Shown here: piece by piece, positions 1-8,036 of the stretch
Layout: every line of letters starts with the position of its first letter
Position numbering within the stretch: position 1 is the first letter of the stretch
Assembly (NCBI RefSeq): GCF_900078305.2
Contig: NZ_LT546025.1
Span: forward strand, 104,288-168,287
DNA: 64,000 bases
Direction: 5' to 3'
From: Corynebacterium bouchesdurhonense
Lineage (GTDB): Bacteria; Actinomycetota; Actinomycetes; Mycobacteriales; Mycobacteriaceae
The notes under the pieces: model-generated
Told to the model about the DNA's origin: nothing
The model's input: the letters and a program-made list of their open reading frames with translations, nothing else
Database searches by the model: none
Position numbers and translations under genes: made by a program

Positions 1-707
1 TCCTCCAGCAGGTCGTCGCGGACCTCGAACATGATGCCCAGCACGCGCGCGTTGTTCTCGTAGGCCTCCGGCACATACACGCCGGTGAACGGAGTGTTTC
101 GCTCCACGTGGAAGCCGGCCTCGGTGAAGATGCGCGCGGCCGCGTCGGTGAGCACCGCCGGGGAGTGGACGGAGTGGGTGCCGATGCACACGTCCGGCAG
201 CAGTTTGCCTGCGTGGATGCGGTACTCCTCGGGCTGGTCGGCATACGAGTGCACGTCCACGATCACGGTCGCGCCGAGGGCCTCGAGGCGCTGGCGCACA
301 ACCTCGCCCACCGCGTCGTCGTAGGGGAAGAAGTACTTCGCCTTCAGGTCGGCCGGGTCGAAGCCGGCGGGGCGCAGCACGCCGCCGTCGCTCAGCCGGG
401 TGTACACCGCGCCGCGCCCGGACGCCTCCATGGACGCGCGCTGGTTGTAGAACCGGCCCGGGTCCGCCACCAGCCGCGACACCTCGTTGCGCAGCAGCCA
501 GGCGCGCTCGCCCGCCTCCCCGCGGGCGGCCTCCGCCAGCGCCCCCGTGCCTTTATCGGTGACCTTGTCCAGCTCGGCGGCGACCTCCTCCGGCGTGGCC
601 ACAAAGTCCGCGGCCACGTCGTCGGGGATGAAGCGTGAGTCGTGCGGCACGTGCAGGATCACGGGGCAGTCGGCGGCCCCGGCGGTGACGTTGAGGATGT
701 CGCTCAT
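1..707 (-). CDS. N-formylglutamate amidohydrolase family protein, 3' end outside window
   Basis: The gene reads leftward from ATG at 707 and runs off the left edge, so only about 235 codons are present. The N-terminus holds VILHVPHDSRFIP, followed later by VIVDVHSYAD and FEVRDDLL. The HVPH and DVHS segments are conserved histidine-containing pieces of the N-formylglutamate amidohydrolase (HutG-like) family, which releases glutamate from N-formylglutamate in histidine breakdown. No other hut gene is visible, so the natural substrate is unproven; relatives act on other N-acyl compounds. The gene lies 54 bp downstream of the same-strand glycosyltransferase gene at 762-2531, so it could be co-transcribed with that cluster, although its job may be unrelated. 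Confidence 0.82.
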   Translation of the reverse strand, partial: MSDILNVTAGAADCPVILHVPHDSRFIPDDVAADFVATPEEVAAELDKVTDKGTGALAEAARGEAGERAWLLRNEVSRLVADPGRFYNQRASMEASGRGAVYTRLSDGGVLRPAGFDPADLKAKYFFPYDDAVGEVVRQRLEALGATVIVDVHSYADQPEEYRIHAGKLLPDVCIGTHSVHSPAVLTDAAARIFTEAGFHVERNTPFTGVYVPEAYENNARVLGIMFEVRDDLLE

Positions 708-761
708 ACCCAGGAATGCTAGGGCGCGCGGCTGGGTTGCGCTCGGCGAGTGAGGGGTGAG

Positions 762-2531
762 CTAGGGGGCGGTGCGTTGGTAGGTGCCGTCGATAAGCGC
801 AATAGCCCCTTGCTCCTCGAACGCGTCGAGCCACCCCTGCATCGGCCACTCGCCCCACTTGTCGCGGAAGCGCGCGGCGTTGCGCAGGATGTCGTCGAGG
901 TGCTCGACCGGCGGCGAACTCACCGGGTGCCACTGGTGGAACGCGTGCGCGCCGCCGACCCACAACAGGGCGACACCGTGCTCGCGCAGCTGGCGCGCGA
1001 AGTCCGTGTCCTCGCCGCCGTAGCCGGAGAAGCCCTCGTCGAAGCCGCCGAACTCCGCCTCGATGCGCCGCCAAGTATCGGCCGTTAGCGCGAAGGACAG
1101 GGACCAGAAGAGGTTGTAGTCCTGCGCCGGCACCACCTCGCCCGGCGCGGGGTTCGGCCGCGCGGGGTGCGGGTCGGGCCGCACGGTGCGCAGCTCGCCG
1201 GGGCGCATGTACGTCACGGGGCCCGCCACCACCGCGTCGGGGTGGCGCTCGAGGGCCCGCATGTAGTGGCTGATCAGGTCGCCCGAGGCCACGCAGTCCG
1301 CGTCGAGGAAGATGATGATCTCTGCGCCGCGCTCGATCGCGGTCCGCGCGGCGAGGTTGCGGGCGGCTGCGAGGTTGCGGTTCGGGGCATTGTGCTTGAC
1401 GACGTCACTCTTCGGCACCGCCTTCCCTATCTCCTCGGCGTCAGCCAGGGCGACGGTGATGTGGTGCGTGCCCTCCGGCAGGAGGTTGACCTGGTGTGTC
1501 AGGTGGGTTTTGCGGTTCGCGTCGGCGAGGGTGACTACGGCGACCTTGGGTTGGGCGGGGTCCGAGGCCACGTCCGCGATCACCTCGGCGGCCCGGCGCG
1601 CCGCCCCGCGCGTCTGCCAGCGCGACCAGTCCGCCTCCAGGGCGCGGGCCTGGTCGAGCAGCGCCGGCCACTGCGCCGCGGGCGGAAAACCGTCCGGCAC
1701 CACGGCAAGGCCGGCGTCGCGTAAGGTGGCCGCGTTGGTCTTCTGCTCAATGAAGGGCCGCGGCTGCGGCAGCAGGACCGCGGGCGCGCCGGTGACGGCG
1801 ATGTCCGCGATGGAGTTCTGCCCGCCCGCGGTGACCACCACGCCCGCGGACTGGAGGAGCTCGGTCGGGTCCTCCACCCGGTTCTCACCGGTTAGGTGGG
1901 TGAAGCGGTAGCCGGGGCAGGCGGCCTCCACGGCGTCCCAATCGGAAGGTTCCCAGGTGGAGCCGCCCTTGCCCGCCATCACCACCACGTGGCGCGGGTC
2001 GCGCTCCACCCCGGGTTTGGGCGTGAGGCGGGAGATGCCGCCGACGGCGTGGAGCCGATCCGCGTGGGCCTGCAGGTACTCGGGCACGGGCACCCAGTCG
2101 GGCCAGGCGGCGATGATGGCGTCCGCCTGGGCGTAGGCCAGCTGGTGGGGGGCGTCGTCGCGCAGCCCGGGCATTGCCAGCGTAACTATGGGCACGCCCA
2201 TCAATCGGATGAACGCACCCACCTCCACGGAGACGTCCACGTAGAAGGCGTCCGGCGCGTTGTCCGCCACCCACCGGGCGATCACGGCGAAGCGTTCTCG
2301 CAGCCCCGCGTTGCCGTAGGGGGCGTAGTGCAGCGTGCCCCCCGCGGTCATTGCGCGGCCGTAGTGGCCGTGGCCCGCGTCGTCGGGCAGCGCAACGTCG
2401 GCGTCGGGTGCCGTGGACAGGATTGTCGCGCGGTGGCCCAGGCGCTCGAGCTCCCGCTGGATCTCCCTGCACCGCTGGATGTGGCCCGCGCCGTGGTGGT
2501 GGGCGTAGATGCCGATGACGTGCTGCGCCAA
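762..2531 (-). CDS. Fused glycosyltransferase: MurG/GT28-like domain plus GT2 domain
   Basis: 589 residues from a TTG at 2531, chosen because GGAGG lies just upstream and the longer reading frame overlaps the preceding gene. Residues 1 to about 325 look like a two-lobed nucleotide-sugar transferase of the MurG/GT28 type: GAGHIQRC near the start and VVVTAGGQNSIAD with VLLPQPRPFIEQ in the donor-binding half. Residues from about 330 form a second transferase of family GT2 with an FLDADC metal-binding DxD-type motif and GYGGEDTDF, typical of the GT7-like C-terminal region of GT2 enzymes. Both active sites look intact, so this is probably a bifunctional cytoplasmic enzyme. Acceptor and product are unknown. 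A copy of the GCTTNTCGACG motif (788-798) sits in the last codons. Confidence 0.8.
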   Translation of the reverse strand: MAQHVIGIYAHHHGAGHIQRCREIQRELERLGHRATILSTAPDADVALPDDAGHGHYGRAMTAGGTLHYAPYGNAGLRERFAVIARWVADNAPDAFYVDVSVEVGAFIRLMGVPIVTLAMPGLRDDAPHQLAYAQADAIIAAWPDWVPVPEYLQAHADRLHAVGGISRLTPKPGVERDPRHVVVMAGKGGSTWEPSDWDAVEAACPGYRFTHLTGENRVEDPTELLQSAGVVVTAGGQNSIADIAVTGAPAVLLPQPRPFIEQKTNAATLRDAGLAVVPDGFPPAAQWPALLDQARALEADWSRWQTRGAARRAAEVIADVASDPAQPKVAVVTLADANRKTHLTHQVNLLPEGTHHITVALADAEEIGKAVPKSDVVKHNAPNRNLAAARNLAARTAIERGAEIIIFLDADCVASGDLISHYMRALERHPDAVVAGPVTYMRPGELRTVRPDPHPARPNPAPGEVVPAQDYNLFWSLSFALTADTWRRIEAEFGGFDEGFSGYGGEDTDFARQLREHGVALLWVGGAHAFHQWHPVSSPPVEHLDDILRNAARFRDKWGEWPMQGWLDAFEEQGAIALIDGTYQRTAP

Positions 2532-2545
2532 AGTGTGTGGCCTCC

Positions 2546-3685
2546 CTAGAGATGCGGCGACGCGGCGCGGTGGGCGTCCCGCACCTGCGCGTAGAGGTGG
2601 ACATAATTGCGGGCGGTCTGCGTGAGGGAGTGGTGGTCCACCACCCATTGCCGCACAGCGGCCCGGTCGATGTGCCGCGCCGCCTTGATGGCCTCGGCGA
2701 GGGCCGCCGTGTCGTCCGGCGGCGCGAGGGCGGCCGGCGCACTGTGCAGCAGCTCGCCAAGCCCGCCGCGCTCAAACGCGGCCACCGGCGTGCCGCAGGC
2801 CATGGCTTCGAAGGCCACGAGGCCGAAGGGCTCCTCCCACCGCGGGCTAACCACGGCCACGGAGCAGTGCGCCACCAGCCGGCGCAGCTCGGCGTGGGAC
2901 ATCTCCCCTAGCCACGTGGCCTGGCCCGCGGCCAGGCGCGGCTCAATCTCCTCGCGCACGTAGTGGTGGTCTCCGTTGCGCCCCGCCAGCACCAGTTCGA
3001 TGCCCGCCTCGCGGGCGGCGTCCATGGCCATGTGCGCGCCCTTTTCGGGCACGAGGCGGCCGAACCACACCGCCTGCTCGCCGCCGGGGCCGGGGCGCCA
3101 CTTGGACACGTTGACGCCGTTGGGAATCACCGCGGTCCGGCCGGGCAGGCTCCAATCGCACGCGGTGGTGTGGCTGACCGCGGCGAAGCGGCCGGCGCGG
3201 GGGCCGGCGGCGGTGATGGCGGCCTGAATCTCCTCCACCTGCGGGGTGTGCAGGGTGGTCACCATCGGCAGCGGCTCCGGGCTGTGCGCGCCCGGGAAGA
3301 TGTAGGGGTTGAGGCTGTTGTTGTGCACCACGTCGTAGCCCCGCTCCACCAGCAAGCGGCGAAGCCGGATAAAGGCGCGGTCCTCCCGCTCCTTCCCGCC
3401 CTCGGGGTAGGTGGTGTCGGTGGCGTCCTCGAGCGAGTCGCCCCAGTCCACGCCGGGCAGCTCGAAGCCCTTATCGTTGCCGTCGGAGCCCTGTGCCGCA
3501 AAGAAGTCCACCTCGTGGCCCTGGGCGCGAAGGGCGTGGACCATGGTGTGGCAGAAGGCCTCGAGCCCCCCGGCGTACGGCTCCCGCACCGGGTAGCGGG
3601 CCGGCCCGATGAACGCGATGCGCAGCTTCTGCACCGGCGCGCGGCGGCCCGCCGCGGTGGTGCAGGGCGTGGAAGTGATCGTCAT
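2546..3685 (-). CDS. GT4-family glycosyltransferase
   Basis: 379 residues. The ATG at 3685 overlaps the stop of the preceding gene (ATGA), showing tight translational coupling. The fold is that of GT-B retaining transferases: an N-terminal AYPVREPYAGG-like glycine region (RYPVREPYAGGLE), VVHNNS, then VIPNGVNVSKW, FGRLVPEKG and the EEPFGLVAFEAMACGTPV segment that carries the family E-x7-E signature. It should transfer a sugar from a nucleotide-sugar donor in the cytoplasm. It is the second gene of the leftward arm of the cluster, 14 bp ahead of the GT28/GT2 fusion gene. The acceptor is unknown. Confidence 0.88.
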   Translation of the reverse strand: MTITSTPCTTAAGRRAPVQKLRIAFIGPARYPVREPYAGGLEAFCHTMVHALRAQGHEVDFFAAQGSDGNDKGFELPGVDWGDSLEDATDTTYPEGGKEREDRAFIRLRRLLVERGYDVVHNNSLNPYIFPGAHSPEPLPMVTTLHTPQVEEIQAAITAAGPRAGRFAAVSHTTACDWSLPGRTAVIPNGVNVSKWRPGPGGEQAVWFGRLVPEKGAHMAMDAAREAGIELVLAGRNGDHHYVREEIEPRLAAGQATWLGEMSHAELRRLVAHCSVAVVSPRWEEPFGLVAFEAMACGTPVAAFERGGLGELLHSAPAALAPPDDTAALAEAIKAARHIDRAAVRQWVVDHHSLTQTARNYVHLYAQVRDAHRAASPHL

Positions 3686-4653
3686 CGGCGTCCGCGTCCT
3701 CCTTCCAAAGCCAAGCCAGCATAGATTGCCCGGTGCACCTCGCACACCCGTTCGAGCTGTGCCGCGCGGTCCACCGCCAGGGGCACCTCGCCGCCGGCGA
3801 GCAGCGCAGCGGCCGCCTCGCCCGCGGATTCTCCGTTGCCAGCACGGTACTCCGCCACGGCGGCAGGCGTGTCCGCTTGACCCGCGTAGCACCCCACATC
3901 CGGGACGGCCACGCTGGTTGCCTGGTCGCGGCACATTTCCAGCCAGCCCGAGTGGGTACCCCGGGTGTAGGGGAGGATGCACACCCCGGCGCTCGCCACC
4001 GCCGCGTGCAGCTCGGGGTCGCCCATCGGTTCGTGCACGCGCAGGCGCAGGTCCGCGCCCTGCAAAGCCTCGCGCAGCGCGCGGGTCGCCTCCACGTCGT
4101 GCACGTAGACGTCCAGCGGCACGCCGGCCGCGGCATCCAGGTAGAACTGCGGGTCCGCGACAACGTTGCCGCGCAGGGATTTCAGAAAGACGGCGGCGCG
4201 GCCGCTCTTGGGTGCGTCGATAGGCAATGCGATGCGCGGGTGCGGGACCACAACCGGCTCGGCCACCCCGAAGCGGTGCCGCAAGACCTCGGCCGCGCAC
4301 TCGGTGAGCGTGAGAACCGCGGCGGCCGCGTCAACGAGGATCTGCAGGCGCTCGTGGTGCTCGCGCTGGTCCGACAGGTGGGGATTGTCTATGTCGTGCA
4401 CCGTCACTACCAGCGGCACCGGCAGCGCTTCCACCAGTTCCCGGATCTCGGCCGGGGAGAAGTGCTCGAAGCCGAAGTGCACGTGCATCGCATCGGGCCG
4501 GTCGGCGGGGTCGAGCTGCTCCCAGTACCGTGCGGTGAGCGCCGGGTGCGGCCACCAGTTGCCGTCGATGTCCGGGTCCGGCAGGTACTCCACACCGGCG
4601 GGCCGCACGGCCTGCGTGTACGGGTGTTCTGCCGGGATTGCCAGGATCTTCAC
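3682..4653 (-). CDS. Glycosyltransferase-like protein (GT-B fold)
   Basis: 323 residues from GTG at 4653 (VKILAIPAEHPYTQ); the open frame extends upstream to 4905, but that part runs antisense through the divergent WcbI-like gene and is very unlikely to be coding. The protein has DAMHVHFGFEHFSPAEI and VVTVHDIDNPH, resembling the N-terminal domain of GT4 enzymes, and VCILPYTRGTHSGWLEMCRDQ, resembling the donor-site helix. It lacks the clear E-x7-E signature, so it may be a divergent transferase. First gene of the leftward arm, transcribed from the short divergent promoter region at 4654-4723; the stop overlaps the next start by 4 bp. No strong ribosome binding site precedes the GTG, so the start is moderately sure. 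Confidence 0.7.
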   Translation of the reverse strand: MKILAIPAEHPYTQAVRPAGVEYLPDPDIDGNWWPHPALTARYWEQLDPADRPDAMHVHFGFEHFSPAEIRELVEALPVPLVVTVHDIDNPHLSDQREHHERLQILVDAAAAVLTLTECAAEVLRHRFGVAEPVVVPHPRIALPIDAPKSGRAAVFLKSLRGNVVADPQFYLDAAAGVPLDVYVHDVEATRALREALQGADLRLRVHEPMGDPELHAAVASAGVCILPYTRGTHSGWLEMCRDQATSVAVPDVGCYAGQADTPAAVAEYRAGNGESAGEAAAALLAGGEVPLAVDRAAQLERVCEVHRAIYAGLALEGGRGRR

Positions 4654-4680
4654 GGCGCGCTGCTCGGACTGCACCCCATT

Positions 4681-4690
4681 AATATAATCT
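4681..4690. promoter_or_regulatory. Divergent promoter region of glycosyltransferase cluster
   Basis: The 70-bp gap between the two arms contains the AT-rich run AATATAATCT. TATAAT at 4683-4688 is a perfect -10 hexamer for the rightward arm, and the complement offers TATATT for the leftward arm. A matching -35 is not obvious. Both arms are probably expressed together from here. Confidence 0.5.
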
Positions 4691-4723
4691 TTTTCGCATC
4701 GTTCGGTTTTCTCAGGAGTGCCT

Positions 4724-5572
4724 ATGCCCACGCTGACCGTTGTCGGCAACTGCCAGGCGGAATCGACGCGCCGCCTGCTCATGTCCACCGGCGCCTTCGA
4801 GTCGGAGCGCATCAAACCCGTGCACGAGATCGAGCCGGAGGACCTCGGCTGGTTCACGGACCTGCTCGCGCGCACGGACGTGCTGGTCACGCAGCCGATC
4901 CGCAATGACTACCGCGGCGTGCCCGTCGGCACCGCCCAAATGCTGCCGCACCTCCCCCGCGGCGCGAAGCACGTGGTGGTGCCGGTGCTGCGCTTCGACG
5001 GCCTGATGCCGTACCAGGCCATCATCCGCAACCCGGCGGACACCTCGGAGAACCCGCCGGTGGTGCCGTACCATGACCTGCGCATTCTCGCGGCCGCCGC
5101 ACGCGGGCTTGACGCCCCGGTTGAAGCCCACCCGGAAGCGGAGGCGCTGGCGCGCGCGGCGGCGATGTCGGTGGCGCAGATCCGCACCCGCGAGCGGGCT
5201 CACGGCGCGGTGGCCATCTCCGACTTCCTCGAAACCACCCCCGTATGGCACACCGTGAACCACCCGGACAACGCCACCCTCGGCGTGCTGGCACAGCGGA
5301 TCTTGGACGCCCTGGGCATCGATGCGCACCCGCAGCTGCCGGATTACGAGATGCTGGGCCAGCTCGATGCCCCGGTGGACCCGGAGGCGGCCGCCGCCCT
5401 CGGCGTCGAGGTGCCGGGCCGCGGGCAGTGGCGCGACCGCACCACCGGCCCCATCGACGAGGCGGACATCGCGAGCGCCCAGTTGGAGCACTACCGCGCC
5501 CGCCCGGGGCTGGTCGAGCACGGGCTGACCCGCCACGCCGAGCGCCTGGCCAACCTAGGGTTGATGCCGTGA
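4724..5572 (+). CDS. WcbI-like polysaccharide biosynthesis domain protein
   Basis: 282 residues. The ATG at 4724 is preceded by AGGAG at 4714-4718; the in-frame GTG at 4718 overlaps that site and was rejected. The start TLTVVGNCQAE and the later VTQPIRNDYRGVPVGTAQ, VVVPVLRFDGLMPYQ and WHTVNHPDNATLG match the WcbI family, an SGNH-like fold first noted in the Burkholderia capsule locus and proposed to act as an acetyltransferase or related modifying enzyme. The GNCQ start would carry the oxyanion-hole residues. First gene of the rightward arm; its stop overlaps the next start (GTGA). It probably decorates the glycan made by the neighbouring transferases, which is an inference. Confidence 0.78.
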   Translation: MPTLTVVGNCQAESTRRLLMSTGAFESERIKPVHEIEPEDLGWFTDLLARTDVLVTQPIRNDYRGVPVGTAQMLPHLPRGAKHVVVPVLRFDGLMPYQAIIRNPADTSENPPVVPYHDLRILAAAARGLDAPVEAHPEAEALARAAAMSVAQIRTRERAHGAVAISDFLETTPVWHTVNHPDNATLGVLAQRILDALGIDAHPQLPDYEMLGQLDAPVDPEAAAALGVEVPGRGQWRDRTTGPIDEADIASAQLEHYRARPGLVEHGLTRHAERLANLGLMP

Positions 5573-6459
5573 AGCACCTGATTGTCGGCCCCGACGGCCA
5601 CGGCGTGACCGAGTACGCCCTGCAGCTCGCGCGCGCGACCGGCGCCGACGTCATCCGCGAGGAGGCGTTCACGGACCGCGAGCTGCCGGACGAGGCGGTC
5701 CACGTTGCGTTCACCGACCACCTATTTGGTGCGGGCCCCGCGGAGGCCGCGGACTTGCTGCTCTCGCGCGTGGGTCGGCGCCCGCTCTCGGTGAGTTTCC
5801 ACGACGTTCCCCAGCCCGAGGAGGGGCACGATCGCTACGAGAGGCGGGCTGTTGCTTATCGACGCCTCCATGAGCACGCCGCAATCTCCGCCACCAACTC
5901 CGACCACGAGGCGCGGTTCTTCGGCGCTACGCGCGTGATCCGGCTGCCGGTGCCCGCGATCGACGCCCCCTTCGCCCCCGAGCCGGGCACCGTTGGGGTG
6001 CTGGGCTTCATCTACCCCGGCAAGGGCCACGAGGAGCTGATCCGTGCGCTCCAGGGCTCGGGGCGGCGGCTGCGCTTCCTCGGCTCCGTCTCCCCCGGCC
6101 ACGAGGCGTGGGCCCGCGAGCTGGCCGCGCACGCGGAGATCACCGGCTGGCTCACCGACGACGAGCTGGCCCAGGAGATGGGGCGCATCGAGGTGCCCGT
6201 GTGCGCCCACCGGCACTTCTCCGCCTCCGGGTCGCTGATGACGTGGCTGGGCGCTGGCCGGAACGTCTTGGCCACGGATTCGGACTACACCCGCGAGATC
6301 GACGCGTGGTTGCCCGGGCGCATCACCCGTGTGGCGGGCGGCGCGTGGCGCGGCGCGGTGGAGGCCTTCGAGCCGCAGGGTACGGCACCGCCCGCGGACG
6401 GGGGGGCCGAGGGGGCGCAGGAATGGGAGGACGCATGGCGTTCAGCTGGCCTTCTGTGA
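5569..6459 (+). CDS. Glycosyltransferase-like protein (GT4-type fold)
   Basis: 296 residues from GTG at 5569, which overlaps the upstream stop by four bases. The opening VKHLIVGPDGHGVTEYALQLA, SVSFHDVPQPEEGHDRY, TVGVLGFIYPGKGHEELI and the late SGSLMTWLGAGRNVLATDSDY resemble the two halves of GT-B transferases, with an interdomain FIYPGKG segment where GT4 enzymes have the donor phosphate loop. No clear E-x7-E is present, so activity is uncertain. It is translationally coupled to the WcbI-like gene and overlaps the next gene by 25 bp. It contains a GCTTNTCGACG copy at 5854-5864. Confidence 0.68.
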   Translation: MKHLIVGPDGHGVTEYALQLARATGADVIREEAFTDRELPDEAVHVAFTDHLFGAGPAEAADLLLSRVGRRPLSVSFHDVPQPEEGHDRYERRAVAYRRLHEHAAISATNSDHEARFFGATRVIRLPVPAIDAPFAPEPGTVGVLGFIYPGKGHEELIRALQGSGRRLRFLGSVSPGHEAWARELAAHAEITGWLTDDELAQEMGRIEVPVCAHRHFSASGSLMTWLGAGRNVLATDSDYTREIDAWLPGRITRVAGGAWRGAVEAFEPQGTAPPADGGAEGAQEWEDAWRSAGLL

Positions 6460-7541
6460 GCGTGGTGATCCCGCACTACAACTCGCACGAGTCGCTCGAG
6501 CGCGTGGTGCGGGCCGTGCGCGCCCAGGATTATGCGGGCGACGTTGAGATCGTGGTCGCCGACGACGGCTCAGAGCACCTGCCCCAGATCGCCGGCGTGC
6601 GGCTGGTGCGGCAGGAGGACGTGGGGTTCCGAGCGGCCGCGGCCCGCAACCTCGGCGCCGGCGCGGCGGGCGGCGAAGTGCTCGCCTTCCTGGACGCGGA
6701 CACGGTGCCGGAGCCGGGGTACCTCTCGGCGGTGGTGCCGCACATCATGGGCGACGAGCGCGCCGTGGTGGTGGGCACGCGCCTCACCGGAGCGGCGCGC
6801 GAAGAGCCGCAGTGGCTGCAAGACGCGTGGGAACGCACCGACCACCTGCGCGCGGCGGACCACACGTCGTGGCGCTACATCATCTCCGCGGTTGTAAGCT
6901 GCTCCGCGGCGTTTTTCAAACGCGCAGGCGGCTTCGACGGCTCCTTCGTCGGCTACGGCGGCGAGGACTGGGAGTTCGGGTGGCGCGCATGGAACGCCGG
7001 CGCGACGTTCGTGCACGAGCCGGGCGCAGTGGCGGTGCACCCCGAGGAGGACTTCGGCGGGCGCTTCGCTGATCCCGCCGAGGCCGTGCGGGGGAAGAAC
7101 GCCGAGACGCCCGCGCTGGCGCAGCGCATCAGCCACCCGCTGGCGCGCCCGGAGCACGTGCTGTTCCCCGACTTCGACATCGCCGTGACCGTCCCGCCGC
7201 TCGACGGCGAGGGCGTGATGGAGTTCGTCATCTCCGAGTGGGTGAAAGTCGGCGCGTACGTCCAGGTTGCGCAGGTGCCGAACCTGTTCGCCGCCGACCC
7301 GCGGGTGGGCAGCGGCGAGGTGCGCGCCCGCGTGTCCGTCGCCGTCGGCGCCGGCTGGGCGCCGCAGGACTTGGACGCGCTGTTGGCGTGCGAGTACGTC
7401 CTGTGCCCCGACGGGACGATGGTCCGCACGGCGCGGGCCGCAGCGCTCGGGCTCGAGCCGGTGACCGCCTCCCCCGAATCGGTGGGCCTGACCCCGGTCA
7501 GCGGCCCGCTCCAGCTCGAGCGGTACTTCGCGGGCTGGTAG
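6435..7541 (+). CDS. GT2-family glycosyltransferase
   Basis: 368 residues. ATG at 6435 has GGGAGG directly upstream at spacing four; an alternative ATG lies at 6423. SVSVVIPHYNSHESLERVV, VVADDGS, FLDADTVPEPGY and GYGGEDWEFGWR are the ordered hallmarks of an inverting GT2 enzyme with a GT7-like C-terminal half, similar to the second domain of the fused enzyme at 762-2531. The C-terminal 130 residues continue into a region I do not recognise. Cytoplasmic, no membrane segment. Last gene of the rightward arm, convergent with rpiB only 17 bp away. Confidence 0.85.
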   Translation: MAFSWPSVSVVIPHYNSHESLERVVRAVRAQDYAGDVEIVVADDGSEHLPQIAGVRLVRQEDVGFRAAAARNLGAGAAGGEVLAFLDADTVPEPGYLSAVVPHIMGDERAVVVGTRLTGAAREEPQWLQDAWERTDHLRAADHTSWRYIISAVVSCSAAFFKRAGGFDGSFVGYGGEDWEFGWRAWNAGATFVHEPGAVAVHPEEDFGGRFADPAEAVRGKNAETPALAQRISHPLARPEHVLFPDFDIAVTVPPLDGEGVMEFVISEWVKVGAYVQVAQVPNLFAADPRVGSGEVRARVSVAVGAGWAPQDLDALLACEYVLCPDGTMVRTARAAALGLEPVTASPESVGLTPVSGPLQLERYFAGW

Positions 7542-7558
7542 CTGCCCGCGCCCGCCGG

Positions 7559-8032
7559 CTACTGCTGCGGCAGCTCCGGTGCCTGCCCGGTCGCCTCGTA
7601 CTCGGCCAGGATGTCAATGCGGCGCTGGTGGCGCTCCTCGCCGCTCCAAGGCTGGGACACGAACGCGTCCACGATCGCCAGCGCCTCCTCCTCGGTGTGC
7701 ATGCGGCCGCCGATGCCGATGAGCTGGGCGTTGTTGTGCTCGCGCGCCAGCTTCGCCGTCTCCACCGACCACGCGAGGGCGCAGCGGGCGCCCTTCACCT
7801 TGTTCGCGGCAATCTGCTCGCCGTTGCCCGAGCCGCCGAGCACGATGCCCAAAGAGCCCGGGTCGTCCACGGTGGCCTGCGCGGCGGCGATGCAGTACGC
7901 CGGGTAGTCATCCGCCGCGTCGTACTCGTGGGCACCGCAGTCGGTCACCTCGAAGCCGCGTGCCTCGAGGTGCGCCTTGATCTGGTTCTTCCGCTCGAAT
8001 CCGGCGTGGTCTGCTCCAAGGTAAATACGCAT
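7559..8032 (-). CDS. rpiB: Ribose-5-phosphate isomerase B
   Basis: 157 residues from ATG at 8032 (MRIYLGADHAGFERK). The GADHAGF start, the catalytic-site region TDCGAHEYDAADDYP and GIVLGGSGNGEQIAANKVKG are diagnostic of RpiB/LacAB isomerases, which interconvert ribose 5-phosphate and ribulose 5-phosphate in the pentose phosphate pathway. The anion-hole GGSGNG is intact. Gene order with the next two genes (DsbA-fold oxidoreductase, pepN) is the same as Rv2465c-Rv2467 in M. tuberculosis. It starts 4 bp after the upstream stop and is probably co-transcribed with that gene. Confidence 0.95.
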   Translation of the reverse strand: MRIYLGADHAGFERKNQIKAHLEARGFEVTDCGAHEYDAADDYPAYCIAAAQATVDDPGSLGIVLGGSGNGEQIAANKVKGARCALAWSVETAKLAREHNNAQLIGIGGRMHTEEEALAIVDAFVSQPWSGEERHQRRIDILAEYEATGQAPELPQQ

Positions 8033-8036
8033 GCGG

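Noticed and set aside
3733..4908. Long open frame (391 codons) antisense to the glycosyltransferase genes
   Set aside because: It follows the high-GC frame bias of the genes on the other strand and its translation is R/H/G/V-rich without any domain; the opposite strand has clear enzyme motifs.
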